A stretch of 22,877 bases of DNA from Chara braunii (GCA_003427395.1 BFEA01000011.1:2531923-2554799), one strand, 5' to 3'. Counted from the first letter of the stretch, positions 8,252-17,322 are shown. Numbers and translations are program-made. Notes: generated by a model from the letters alone, not told the origin.

Positions 8252-9446
8252 TCACGGGTCCAATAGACCCAGACCTCCAAAGCGCGTTGGTTGAACAAGC
8301 TTATTCCAGGCCACCCTACATATGGAGTCTTCCGCCCGCGGATCATTCGACCACAGATGCGCATGGATCGCCTTCCTAATGTATCTAAAGATACGTTTGC
8401 CTGGCATATGCACAGCCCCCGCATACCATAAGGTTGCTATCACTGAGTTCTTGATAACCAGGGCCTTCCTGAAGATGCCCATGCTCCCCCGTGCACTCCA
8501 TGCTTTAAGTCTGGCGACGGCCGCCGTTGCGCGAAGTGCCATCTGCTCGATCCAACCGTAGCTTGGTGTCAAATTGGCTCCCAGAAAAGCCAAGCGTTCT
8601 CCTTCTGTCCCCTTGGGGATATCCCATCCCTCCGGCGGGTCAACCTCTGTCGGAAGGATGGCCTTCGACTTCCGCCAATTAACCTGCGCCCCTGAATACT
8701 TGCAAAATATTTGCAAATCGTCCTTGAGCACAGCCAACTGCTGGGCTGTCGGAAGGATCACTGCTCCTGAGCCATCCACAAATGCAGTGGATTGCAGCTC
8801 CATTGACGGTCCCACTTTTAAAGCAATCAGTCTGTCGTCCGCCCTTAAGATATCATGCATGGACTCGATGTAGATAACGTTTAGGGCCGGAGAAAGCAGG
8901 CAACCTTGTCTGACTGACCGGGTAACCTTGCGTTTATCCAACCTGACTCCGTTAACCTGCATCACCGTTGTTACCACCGTCAACAGGCATCTAACCCAGC
9001 CACAAAATATTACTCCTACCCCTCTGTGCGCCATGGCCTGTAACAGGAACTCCCAACGGACCCTGTCATATGCTTTCTCAAGGTCAATGGAGACGAAAGC
9101 CGCTGTGCTGCCTGTGCATCGGTCCTCCTCCAGTACCTGTTGCGCCAATGTAACATTGGACAAAATCTGGCGGCCTGACACAAGCCCAGTCTGAGTGCAA
9201 TCTAAAAGACGTGGCAGCACTTCCTTCGGGCGGGTTGCCATCACTTTGGCCAATATCTTACATGATGCGTTGAGAACAGATATCGGCCTCCAATTTCGTA
9301 CGTCCTCCTTCGCCCCCGTTTTATAAAGTAGGACTGCATATGCGCTTCATTGTACGCAGTTGTCAGTGTAATCAACTCAGTCTGTAAGATACTCGCCAGA
9401 TGTCGAAATACAAGTAACTCAACTCTGAACAATGTCCCCAATAATT
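8252..9446 (-). pseudogene. LINE A ORF2, reverse transcriptase domain (inactive)
   Basis: Typical LINE reverse transcriptase blocks run in order: YKTGAKEDVRNWRPISVLN (about 9275-9330), the QTGLVSGRQI motif, motif A with its Asp intact (SIDLEKAYDRV), and motif B RQGCLLSP. Motif C reads Phe-Val-Asp-Gly (8771-8782) where an active enzyme has (Tyr/Phe)-Ala-Asp-Asp, so the second catalytic Asp is lost. The thumb region follows (WYAGAVHMPGKRIFRYIRKA, ending GGLGLLDP) and then a TGA nonsense codon. A frame change near 9335 separates this from the upstream segment TELITLTTAYNEAHMQ (9340-9410). The enzyme would have primed cDNA synthesis on nicked chromosomal DNA. Confidence 0.9.
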
Positions 9447-9451
9447 ACGAA
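9447..9451. repeat. Candidate 5-bp target duplication of LTR insertion A (left)
   Basis: ACGAA, repeated at 10396-10400. Five bases alone are weak evidence, but the copy abuts TGTGATC, a good LTR terminus. Confidence 0.5.
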
Positions 9452-10395
9452 TGTGATCTCTGATACAATATCTCATTTCCAGTAGACGAAGAGAGTGGAG
9501 GGGGAATAGACAGAGTAGAAGGTGGAAGAGAAAGCAATCATCAATGACCACACTGAGAGTAGCCCAACATTCCCCACTCCCTCTCCGGGCTTCCCCTCGC
9601 CTCCACGTCAGCAAAACAGTATCCAGTAACGAGCCTGACAAATCCTGATCACATCGAAGTGCCACATGGCACAGTTCTCTCGTCAAGACGTTGGAGACAA
9701 TCAACAGCGCACAGTATCAACATCAACCTCAGGTAAGTATCCCGATCCTCCTCAATAATCCACAGATCCCTATCTCCCTCCTTGTCGCGTCCAGTCACCC
9801 AATGTAGACAGCGTGGCCAATGCCACATCTGCGATGAAGACAGGTGGCATGTGCCACATCAGCAGAGGCTGGCGCTCAGCAGAGAAGGCGCCAGCATGCT
9901 GCCTCAGTCCCGCGTCGTCGTCCACAGTGCCAGCGCACAGCCAGTGTCAAGCCAGCGTCCAGCCAGCGTCTAGCTAGCGTCAAGCCAGCGTCAAGGCAGC
10001 ATAGCAAGACTGAATGTTGACCCCCTGGAGGCAGGGTCTTATGTAGTGATTGACCGAGTTGACCTGCCTCAGGTCTCCCACCCACAGTGGCTCAGATTGA
10101 CTCACAGCCGAGGGCCTGGATTGCGTACAGTTGCAGACTTTCACTTGGTCCTGATGCTGTCTTGGTACCTGCATACAAACAAGTGTGTGCGTCTGACCGG
10201 CGGCCTGGGCTGGGTCCGTATTGACTTTGACTGTTGGGCCTCAGGCAGTTGACTGAAGTCAACTGTCGGGCGCTCGGGCCCTGGCCCTCAGGCCCTGGGC
10301 CATTTCGGAGGGGTCTTTTGCCCCTTCGACCTTATGGCCATGGCCAGAAACCGAGGTCGCGGCCTGTGGGCCCCTTAGACATTCAACGAGGCATA
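9452..10395 (-). mobile_element. LTR-like insertion A in LINE A ORF2 (solo LTR candidate, 944 bp)
   Basis: The LINE A reading frame breaks off here and resumes about 1 kb further on. The intervening DNA is non-coding and LTR-like on the minus strand. It has a GGCC-rich U3-like part with TCAAC/GTTGA repeats and a TATA-like CTACATAAG (about 10038-10046). Direct repeats of GACGCTGGCTT follow (about 9955-9995), then a GGAGGGAGATAGGG stretch, ATACTTACCTG (9730-9740) and a pyrimidine-rich tract. It ends in ...CAGAGATCACA. The far end begins TATGCC rather than TG, so the terminal pair is imperfect. The 5-bp ACGAA repeats fit, but the rejoined LINE frame is not clean, so the boundaries may be off by tens of bases. 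Confidence 0.58.
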
Positions 10396-11340
10396 ACGAA
10401 CGGGTATTGCATCAGCAGGATCACAAAGAAATTACGGAACTCCTTGTACATCTCCACCAGCATCCCATCTAGGCCCAGTGCCTTGAGGCGAGGAAGGTCC
10501 GCAATCGCTCTCTCCACTTCCTCTGTCTTAATATCTTCCTCCAGTCCACAAGTACTTGCCAAATCCAATCGATTGCGGATACGTCTCCACACCTCATGCT
10601 CCGGTTCCTTGACCATGTCCTCCAATGCCCAATGCTCCTCTTCAGTTAGCAGCCGGCGGTAGAAGTCCGTGACACATTTCAAAATTCCTCCCGTTGTACA
10701 TTCACTGCGCTGTGTTGGCTGATTGTCATCAAAAGGGGGGTCCATTGCAGTCATCAGCGGTGCCATTTTTCATGTGCCCACTGTCACAAAAGATCTCCGT
10801 GCCATCCGTTCCCCCACAGCAATCCATGACTCCTTTGTTTGTCTTCCCCATTTGACAGCTTCCTCCCTCTGCCATTCCATCCATCCTCAAGCCGCCTCCA
10901 CCCGCTCGGCCCAACATTCATCCTCTGTTTGGTCTCCCGTCGGGCCGCTATTTAATTCCTCCATTTTTTTGTGTATATTCTTCTCCCATTCGCTGATGCA
11001 CCAAGTAGCTGCTCCAGAGTTGTGTTACCAGCCGTTCTCGCAGGTCTTGAATGGCCTTAGCTACATGGCCCTCTTGAGGACACTGGTCAATCCAGTCTTC
11101 CCAAGACCGGGCCACCTCCGGTTGGAACTCCTTGCTCTTAAGACCCCGGGCCGGGATCGGCTTGGGAGGGTGGCCCATCTCCAGCTGGCCCACAAGATAG
11201 CTTGCTATCACCGACGAGTGATCTGATGTTGTCATTGGAACAACGAGGATTCGTTCTATGGCATCATTGAGCTCGGCCGATGCCCATATCATATCGATTC
11301 TGGACCTCCTTGTCACAACATTTCCCCAAAACGTGAATTC
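10396..11340 (-). pseudogene. LINE A ORF2, endonuclease C-terminal part and EN-RT linker (broken)
   Basis: From 11340 the frame encodes the end of the apurinic-type endonuclease: EFTFWGNVVTRRSRIDMIWA and the catalytic TSDHSSV motif, then a charged linker. Near 10955 the frame shifts at a homopolymer. The linker continues in another frame (ECWAERVEAA, WMEWQREEAVKWGRQTKES) with stop codons, and then re-opens at about 10766 as the segment before the RT (VTDFYRRLLTEEEHWALED, GLDGMLVEMYKEF). This linker is typical of plant LINEs between endonuclease and RT. Confidence 0.85.
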
Positions 11341-11378
11341 TGAAACGGTATTCACCTTTCTGAAGTCACAGATGCGGG

Positions 11379-11712
11379 CCCTAGAGTTCGATCCCTAGAC
11401 CTTACCTTGCCCATGTACAGTATCGAGCTGAACCCCGAGTGTTTGAACCTGTGACCTGTGTTTTGGTAATTTAGCGTTGTCTGTCGTAGGTCTGTCTAGC
11501 TGTAGGGGTTCGATCTGTAGGAAGAGGGGGCCCTAGAGTTCGATCCCTAGGCCTTACCTTGCCCATGTACAGTATCGAGCTGAACCCCGAGTGTTTGAAC
11601 CTGTGACCTGTGTTTTGGTAATTTAGTGTTGTCTGTTGTAGGTCTGTCTAGCTGTAGGGGTTCGATCTGTAGGGTAATTTAGTGTTGTCTGTAGTAGGTC
11701 TGTCTAGCTGTA
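11379..11712 (+). repeat. 152-bp tandem repeat, two full units plus a partial third, inside LTR E
   Basis: Units start with CCCTAGAGTTCGATCCCTAG at 11379 and 11531 (period 152) and are nearly identical. A shorter partial copy, GGTAATTTAGTGTTGTCTG..., follows at 11673-11712. Each full unit has two GTTCGATC motifs (11386, 11507, 11538, 11659), resembling the core of a Pol III B box or tRNA T-arm. Confidence 0.92.
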
Positions 11713-11737
11713 AGGGCAGACCAGCGGCAAACAGAAG

Positions 11738-11744
11738 TATAAAT
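11738..11744 (+). promoter_or_regulatory. TATA box of LTR E
   Basis: TATAAAT downstream of the tandem repeats, about 400 bp into the 850-bp LTR, where a U3/R border promoter is expected. Start of transcription would be near 11765-11775. Confidence 0.6.
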
Positions 11745-12190
11745 CAAGAAGCAGTGCCCAGCAATTCATTCGTTCGCTGCGTAAGCCATGCGGAAGTGCT
11801 GCTACAGCGTCTTGTGCGAGGTGGTCTGCAAGTCGCCCGAAGTCGAAGTGGGCTGAAGAGAGACAACGTAGCTATAGTTAGTAGTAGTAGAGCGGCCATA
11901 GCCGCTGTAGAAGGAAGATAGGTTGAGTGTGTGTGTGTGTAAGAGAGGGAAGCGTGTGGAATATTCAGGGAGATCCAGAGTTGAGTGTATGCGGACGGTG
12001 GTGTTGAACACAGTTACGAGAGTTGGGATGTGTTGGCGCAGATACACCATAGTCTGTTGAAGCGAGTTTGCATCTGAACTGTGTTTTCGATTTTCATATC
12101 TTTGAGCTTTGAGTGAGCGCTTTGCGCTAGTGTGAAATCGCCATCTGTTTGCATATATGTGCAACGAGGAAGAAAGCGAGTCTGATTGCA

Positions 12191-12742
12191 ATTCCCTGTC
12201 CTGTGGGTGCAGTGTTCGGTAGGAATCTGTGCACCCCAACGGCGTCATCCTGCTAAGAAGCGCCAGAGAGTCTGCTTCCATAGGCCTTGCAATAGCCGAG
12301 TCCAGAATCGGGTCCACGACCGAATTGAAGTCACCTGCTATGATGATTTTTTTCACATCTGGAGTGAGGGTCTGCAGCTGCTCCCACATTCTGCGCCGCG
12401 ATCCAACCTCTGTTGAGGCATACACTGTAACCAGGCCCCACAGTTCCTCCCCCCATTGCAAGATCACCCAAGCCCACCGACCTCTCAAGTCAAAATACCA
12501 ATCTGTGATTTCCCCTCTGAACTGGGGGAAGACCAGAATACACACCCCCCGTTTTGTTCCCTGTGCTGGGGCCCACACTTGGTGCCCCTTCCACCACAAT
12601 GCCGATCTGCTGTCTTGCCCTCATCCAGCTTTGTCTCCTGCAAGCAGACAACGTCAATCTGTTCCCTTTTGACCTTCTCTGTCATCTCCCTTCTTTTGCG
12701 CAATATCGATCCCGCCCCCAATCCTCTAACATTCCATATCAT
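12191..12742 (-). pseudogene. LINE A ORF2 start and endonuclease N-terminal part (one frameshift)
   Basis: The first ATG in the endonuclease frame is at 12740-12742, giving MIWNVRGLGAGSIL with the metal/DNA-contacting Asn of WNVRG, then CLQETKLDE with the catalytic Glu. The frame shifts near 12600. The next frame continues with LWWKGHQVWAPAQGTKRGV, the TVYAST motif and AGDFNSVVD, then SYRTLHPQD up to the LTR insertion. With SDH on the other side of LTR E (10396-11340) all recognisable catalytic positions of the endonuclease are present, so it was intact until the shift and insertion. This enzyme nicks target DNA to prime reverse transcription. Confidence 0.87.
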
Positions 12743-12997
12743 AACCTTCAACCGGTTACACTCTATTTCCCATCATCCTACCTTATCCCACTCGCTCCTT
12801 CTCCCACTCGTACTCCCATCGTACTGTATTTCTAGTTATTTAAGTTGCTGTGTCCAACCGGTTACATTGTCTATTTCCCGTCATCCTACCTTATCCCACT
12901 CACTCATCGTACTGTATTTCTAGTTATTTAAGTTGCTGGGGGGGGTACCACTTCCCCTGTGGCACCCTGCGGGATAATATATCCCTACACCATGTAC
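12743..12997 (-). repeat. ORF1-ORF2 spacer containing an imperfect tandem duplication
   Basis: About 250 bp separate the ORF1 stop (12998) from the ORF2 ATG. Two units start CAACCGGTTAC at 12749 and 12855 (106 bp apart). Both end ATCGTACTGTATTTCTAGTTATTTAAGTTGCTG, and the second is about 20 bp shorter. The first unit runs right up to the ORF2 start, so the duplicated segment is the leader of ORF2. Confidence 0.8.
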
Positions 12998-14443
12998 TTA
13001 CTCCTCCCTCGCCCATTTCCCCATTCCCTCCTGAAATTGTGCATTTCCCACTTTCTCTTCCCGTGGTAGGTGTGCATTAACCCTGTTCAAAATGGTGAGC
13101 GAGGTCGTGTATATGATATGGTAGATCCAGGGAGTCGGTGCCCGGCCATATGCTTCCGCAAAATCAATCCATTGCAGACTTCTACAACGCAATCTCGGGC
13201 CGCCTGGCTTCTTAGGAATGGCCTCCAGGAAGTATATGATCACTGCATACTCCTTCCCTTCAGCCGTACGACGAATGAAGCGCAAGGCTGACATGCCTGG
13301 CAGCGACATAATCTCATACGAGCCCACCCACTGCTTCACTTTCTTAAGGACGAGCTGTTCCTGCAGAAGTTGATTAACACTGAAGATGGGCACCTCTGTC
13401 TGTCCGTCCATCAACATCCTAATACCTTCTGGTGCCCTCCAGAGGATGATGGGGCAGACATAACACTCCCCCTTGTCCAAAATCGATTTCAGGCCCGTCT
13501 CGGCCCTCTCCTGTCTCGTCAGCTCCTGCAGTGGGTCCTGCTGTTGCATATCCTCCCCACCCTCTTCTCCACAGTCTTCCTCTGCAGCCTGCCCTCCCCC
13601 TCCTTCTGCAAGGGTCCCTGTCGACCTTGACTGCCAGTCTTCCTCTTGTTCCTCCCTCCCCACCTCATTATCCTCACCCTCCCACTCATCTGTCCACTGA
13701 TCCATCCCATGACCCGACTCCGAAGCTTCAGTATTTGCCATATCCAACATGTGTGTTTCATCCGGAATGTCTTCCTGTTCCTGCTCAGTTCTACTCATCT
13801 GCCCTCCTACCACCGGCATGCCAAAACTCGCTTCCTTTGGAATGGGGGAGGGCGATGGTGAAGTATCTCTACGACTCGACCCTCCAACCCAAAACCTTGG
13901 TCCCAGACCTGCCCCTCCCAGGGGGGAGTGCTCCCTTTCTCACGGACCAGTCTGCTTGTCCGATTCTTGCGAGGAGTACGTAGGGACTAGAAAACACTCC
14001 ACAGAAGAGGAACTCTTCGATGGCCCCTTCGTTAGCTGCTTAGCTCTTTGTTTATCCCTCCGTGATGGCCGGGTTCGCTTGTCTCGTTCCGCAACAATAG
14101 GTGGTTCATACACCGGCCTCTGTGGGTCCAGAAGTGTTCTGGATTCAATTGAGGTAGCTTCCCCCTTTCCCTCGGTCGTTCCACCATCCTCCTTACCCAC
14201 CTCCTGCGGATCCATTCTCCCCATATCGTTATCTTCACCCTTCTGTTCCTTATTCCCATCTGAGCCTTGCTTTTCTTCCGTCAGTGCCTGCCGTGTAGAG
14301 TCCCGGTTCTGACCCTGCTCCCCTATGTTCCTCTGTCCCTGTCCTTCGCCTTCCTCCTCTTCTTCCGTTACACTTCTTTCTTCAATACCCAGGCTGCTAC
14401 CCAAATCCACCGTTTTGCCCCCAACCATCCCATCCTGCCCTTG
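12998..14443 (-). pseudogene. LINE A ORF1, C-terminal half (acidic linker and unrecognised terminal domain)
   Basis: This continues the ORF1 frame exactly across the LTR insertion (codon phase kept). It starts with low-complexity acidic/Gln-rich sequence, passes a basic patch (RDKRTRPSRRDKQRAKQLTK) and meets a TGA at 13940. That codon fits a CGA-to-TGA change, because the frame stays open on both sides of it. After a second acidic stretch comes a folded-looking region of about 150 residues (13000-13480). It is rich in aromatic and branched residues (GSYEIMSLPGMSALRFIRR, CRSLQWIDFAEAYGRAPTPW). I do not recognise it as a known family. It could be a trimerisation or nucleic-acid-binding module, but nothing in the sequence shows that. 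Confidence 0.72.
14439..14443. repeat. 5-bp target duplication of LTR B (left)
   Basis: CCTTG, repeated at 15751-15755. Confidence 0.85.
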
Positions 14444-15750
14444 TGTTACATGCCCAGTTGGGCGATGTACGTATAAAACCGAGGATCCACAATGTGATAA
14501 AAAGGACTCAATGGACAATGCAGTGCAAGTGGAATCTCAACAAGCAATGTGCATTCTGATACATACAAAATGGCGCCTTGTGGCGCAGCGGAAGACTTAG
14601 ATACAAGTCCTGACCTGACCGGGACTGACCTCTATCACGTAGTGCAAGACAGCGCAGCAGAATGCTAGGATACCAGTGACTAGCCCAATCAACGTTGCAA
14701 CGCAGACCCAACATACATCATTCTCATCACAAGTGTGAAGGGGCCTGGTGCTATACACAAGAAGAGGGCGCCAGGTCCAGATCATGCACAGACGAAGAGG
14801 AGGGGAACAGACGAAGAAGAGGGGGAGAGATGGGAATGTCGTCAACACCAAGTCTTTGTTACAAGTCCCAAATAATCCCTCGTCAAAATGTCTGAAGCCC
14901 AAATGTCGAGTCTGGATCCAAATGTCACCAATCCCGCTCTCTCATAGTCTGCTGATGCAGTGAAGTCAGGTAGCGAGAGGGTGAGATGGAGATGGTGGAC
15001 TGAGAGGAGGAAGAAGAAGAACTATCTCTCTCATATGCCAGGTACTAACGTGTGAAGTTGGTGCTGTGCTGCAGGTACCTCGAAGGCGAAGCTGGAGCTA
15101 TGGCGCTGCAGGTAAGTATCCCTGGCCTCCGCCCAATCTCCCTCTCTCTAGTACTACTCTAGCTCCTAAGAGCGCCCAGCGCTGAAGACTACTGCTAACG
15201 CTACTAGCGCCCAGCGCTGAAGACTACTGCTAGCGCTACTACTACTCCTGCAGCGCTCCTCCAGAGTGCTGCTGCCGAATCCTGAAGACCTCCTGCCTCC
15301 TGAACTGCACGTGAAGTGCCTGGGAAGTACCTAGGAACTACCTACCGGCCTGCAGGGCGGGCCAGTCCTATATAGTGCTGGCCCGTCCAGGAGGCTGCTC
15401 TTGCCAATGCCGAAACGTGCCAGACCCTGGTGTTGAAGCTCAACCAGGGGTTGTTTTGAAAACAGGCCCGAAATGGCCTGTGCTAAAACCCTGGTTTGTT
15501 GCCTGAGTTTCAGGGCGGGTTGAATTGATGAGGGCCTGAAAATGGCCCTCAGTGTCAGGCTGAAAACAGTCAGGGCCGGAAAGGCCCTGATTTAGCCTGA
15601 AACGACACAAGGCCTGTAGGCCCTTGTTTTCAGGCTTTCAGGCTGAAACGACACGGGGCCTGTAGGCCCTTGTTTTCAGGCTTTTGGCCTGAAAACGTCA
15701 TGGGCCTGAAAGGGGGCCCGTGCAGCCTGTTGCAGGTGCAGCATGTAACA
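14444..15750 (-). mobile_element. Solo LTR B inserted in LINE A ORF1 (1307 bp)
   Basis: Termini are TGTTACATGC...GCATGTAACA, a perfect 10-bp inverted pair beginning TG and ending CA, flanked by CCTTG on both sides. Removing the element and one CCTTG rejoins the ORF1 frame without a shift. On the minus strand it shows many GGGCCT-type palindromes and repeats (15480-15720), then a TATA-like CTATATAG (15368-15375). A direct repeat of AGCGCTGAAGACTACTGCTA (15180-15235, + strand) follows, then GGGAGATTGGGCGG and ATACTTACCTG (15109-15119), and finally pyrimidine-rich stretches. There is no internal protein domain. Orientation (minus) is inferred from TATA placement and similarity of layout to insertion A. 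Confidence 0.88.
15368..15375 (-). promoter_or_regulatory. TATA-like box of LTR B
   Basis: CTATATAG, palindromic, about 375 bp from the minus-strand start of the LTR and about 250 bp upstream of its ATACTTACCTG motif. Confidence 0.5.
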
Positions 15751-17309
15751 CCTTGTGTTATGGCGGTCTCGTTGCCCCCACCTTCCATACCCACTCCCCC
15801 CTTCTGTTTCGCTTGGCGACTGCTATCAGAATCCTTGTCATCTACCTCCCCTTCATTCACCCCCCCCCTGCACTGGTTCCTGCGACAGGGCCTGCTGACA
15901 ATTGGTGAGCTGTGTATCTGGTACCTTCTCGCCCTCCTCCATCTTCGGCTGAGCTTCCGCCTGACTCCCTTGTTCTCTTTCAGGCCTTTGTTGCTCCGCT
16001 CCAGGCATTTTTTGGCTTCTCTCATCCCCCGAGGACTGCCCGGCCTTCCATTTCCGCTCCATTCCAAACAACCAGTGAGGATCATCTGTCTGCATGGGGT
16101 CATCCTCCCCCTGCCCACAAGACATTGCGACGGTACCCCCCTCCCCCCTCCCCGCTTCACCTTTCTTCTACTCCTCTGGCCTGTCGCTCTTGCCATATCC
16201 TCTTCCCCCCGTTCTCGCGCTCTTACCCCTGCCTCCTGCAGCACCAGACCGTCCATCTGAGTCTCCAAATTTCGCCGTGCCAGTCGTTCCGTCTGTGGAT
16301 CAGACTGTAACACCGGATCCATCACTTTTCTTGCTTCTCTACCTTGGATTTCTTGCCAAGTTTCCACTCTTGTAAGGCAGCGGCCGTGCAGGCCCAGATG
16401 ACCGTGCATGTAGCAGACCTCGCAAAACGGGGTCTCGCTTGTAATCACACACACTTCCTCAAAGCTATATGGGCCAGTAGCAACTGACACACTGTTTTTA
16501 AGCGGATTTTTCAAAGGGCCATCAATGACATACCTGGTATATTCCCGTTCCTCGTCGTCGACAACTTGCTGGTCGGCAATTGGTCCGTAGAAGTGGTCCA
16601 CGGCCCCTCTCATCCACATAGCCCCCAGAGACTACGGCTTATATACTTTGATCCATGGCCACCTCTTACGCTCAGCCAATCTCTCCACTTGCATTTCTGC
16701 TGGCAGCTTCCACGGAAGAAGTCTCACCTGACCCTGCACCTCTGTCGTGCATATCTCTTCTACTCTTTTGTCATTGATCAGCCAGTCCCGCAACTCAACT
16801 GTAGGCGCCAGATATGTGACAGTCGTATCTCCGTCTGTATCGATATCCCCCCCAATCAGCCCTCGGCCCAAAGTCCACATTTCTTCCATATGTAGACCCC
16901 ATTCACGTTTAGTCTTACACGACCAATTACTCGCCTCCTCGGGCAATCTATACTCCACAGTATGCGCTCTGACGTACGTATTTTGTAAGTACATAATTTC
17001 ATTGGTAGGCCTCGTCATGCACAGTGCACACCCCGTGAACAGTTGCATATTCCAGCAGCCCTGTACCTTCAATCGGCTGGTGGAGCAAATGCGCCCTGCG
17101 CAAAATCTGCATGAGGCGCCATCTCTCCTGTCTCCCTCATGTCGATCTTCCAACACCTCCCCTTTTGTTCCCACAGTGTTCACTCGTCTCCCTTCTGCAT
17201 TTTTTTTCCCCCCCCTTAGTCTTGAGCAGAGCAGACTGGCTTCACCCAAAGAGTGTTTGGCCATGAGGTGCCACCAGAGCAGACTGGCTACTTTCCCATG
17301 GCCCAACAC
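15751..17309 (-). pseudogene. LINE A ORF1, N-terminal half (Cys-rich, DUF4283-like, zinc knuckle)
   Basis: An open frame from 17309, with one TAG at 16632-16634, encodes the RNA-binding part of ORF1. Near residues 67-97 is a Cys cluster with two C-x2-C pairs (SCRFCAGRIC ... CALC), probably zinc-binding. Next comes a region resembling DUF4283 of plant LINE ORF1 (WKLPAEMQVERLAERKRWPW up to SFEEVCVITSETP), then a knuckle-like C-x2-C-x4-H-x6-C (CEVCYMHGHLGLHGRC, about 16377-16424). The H-to-C spacing is longer than the usual x4. A strongly basic stretch follows (RRKVKRGGGRG, RRKLSRRWRRARR). ORF1 proteins coat the LINE RNA. The first 25 codons come from the fold-back at 17240-17322, so the true start is probably further in. 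Confidence 0.75.
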
Positions 17310-17322
17310 TCTTTGGGTGAAG
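17240..17322. repeat. Fold-back (inverted repeat, 26-bp arms, 31-bp loop)
   Basis: CTTCACCCAAAGAGTGTTTG... at 17240-17265 is complementary to 17297-17322 at 25 of 26 positions. The direct repeat AGAGCAGACTGGCT also occurs at about 17226 and 17275. The structure lies exactly between the 5' end of LINE A and the 3' end of LINE C. Confidence 0.92.

Larger units (their letters stand above)
11341..12190 (+). mobile_element. Solo LTR E inserted in the LINE A endonuclease (850 bp, TG...CA, 4-5 bp TSD)
   Basis: It begins TGAAACGG right after GAATTC (11335-11340) and ends ...TCTGATTGCA before ATTCCC. AATTC is therefore duplicated (11336-11340, 12190-12194), or ATTC if the final A belongs to the TG...CA terminus. 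Deleting it restores LINE codons D-R-E-F-T-F-W-G-N in frame, which confirms a clean insertion. On the + strand it holds a 152-bp tandem repeat (11379-11712), a TATA box TATAAAT (11738-11744) and no long ORF. This fits a U3-R-U5 layout transcribed rightwards, opposite to the LINE. A lone LTR is what remains after recombination between two LTRs of a full element. Confidence 0.82.
5785..17310 (-). mobile_element. LINE A: large non-LTR retrotransposon, decayed, with three nested LTR-like insertions
   Basis: A single minus-strand LINE can be followed from a Cys-rich ORF1 N-terminus near 17220 through ORF1 (to 12998), a spacer, ORF2 (12742-6635) and a long 3' region that probably ends at the T-rich tract near 5785. 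Removing the three insertions (14444-15750, 11341-12190, about 9452-10395) leaves about 8.4 kb. That is long for a plant LINE, mainly because ORF1 is about 1000 codons. ORF2 has an apurinic-type endonuclease, reverse transcriptase and zf-RVT C-terminus, the usual plant LINE order. Frameshifts, nonsense codons and an altered RT active site make it non-autonomous. Neither outer boundary is certain: the 3' end is set by the shared tail motif, the 5' end by a fold-back. Confidence 0.72.

Noticed and set aside
14570-14600. TGGCGCAGCGG, a good Pol III A box (tRNA-like 5' part) in LTR B
   Set aside because: No B box at the proper distance and no cloverleaf; not called as tRNA or SINE.
14597-14902. 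Minus-strand 101-codon frame in LTR B with a hydrophobic, membrane-segment-like stretch
   Set aside because: It lies wholly inside a well-bounded LTR, overlaps other short frames, and resembles no known protein; chance is the simplest explanation.
12229-16375. Many plus-strand open frames of 70-200 codons across ORF1 and the endonuclease
   Set aside because: They are Pro/Ser/Leu-rich mirror frames of the minus-strand LINE coding sequence.
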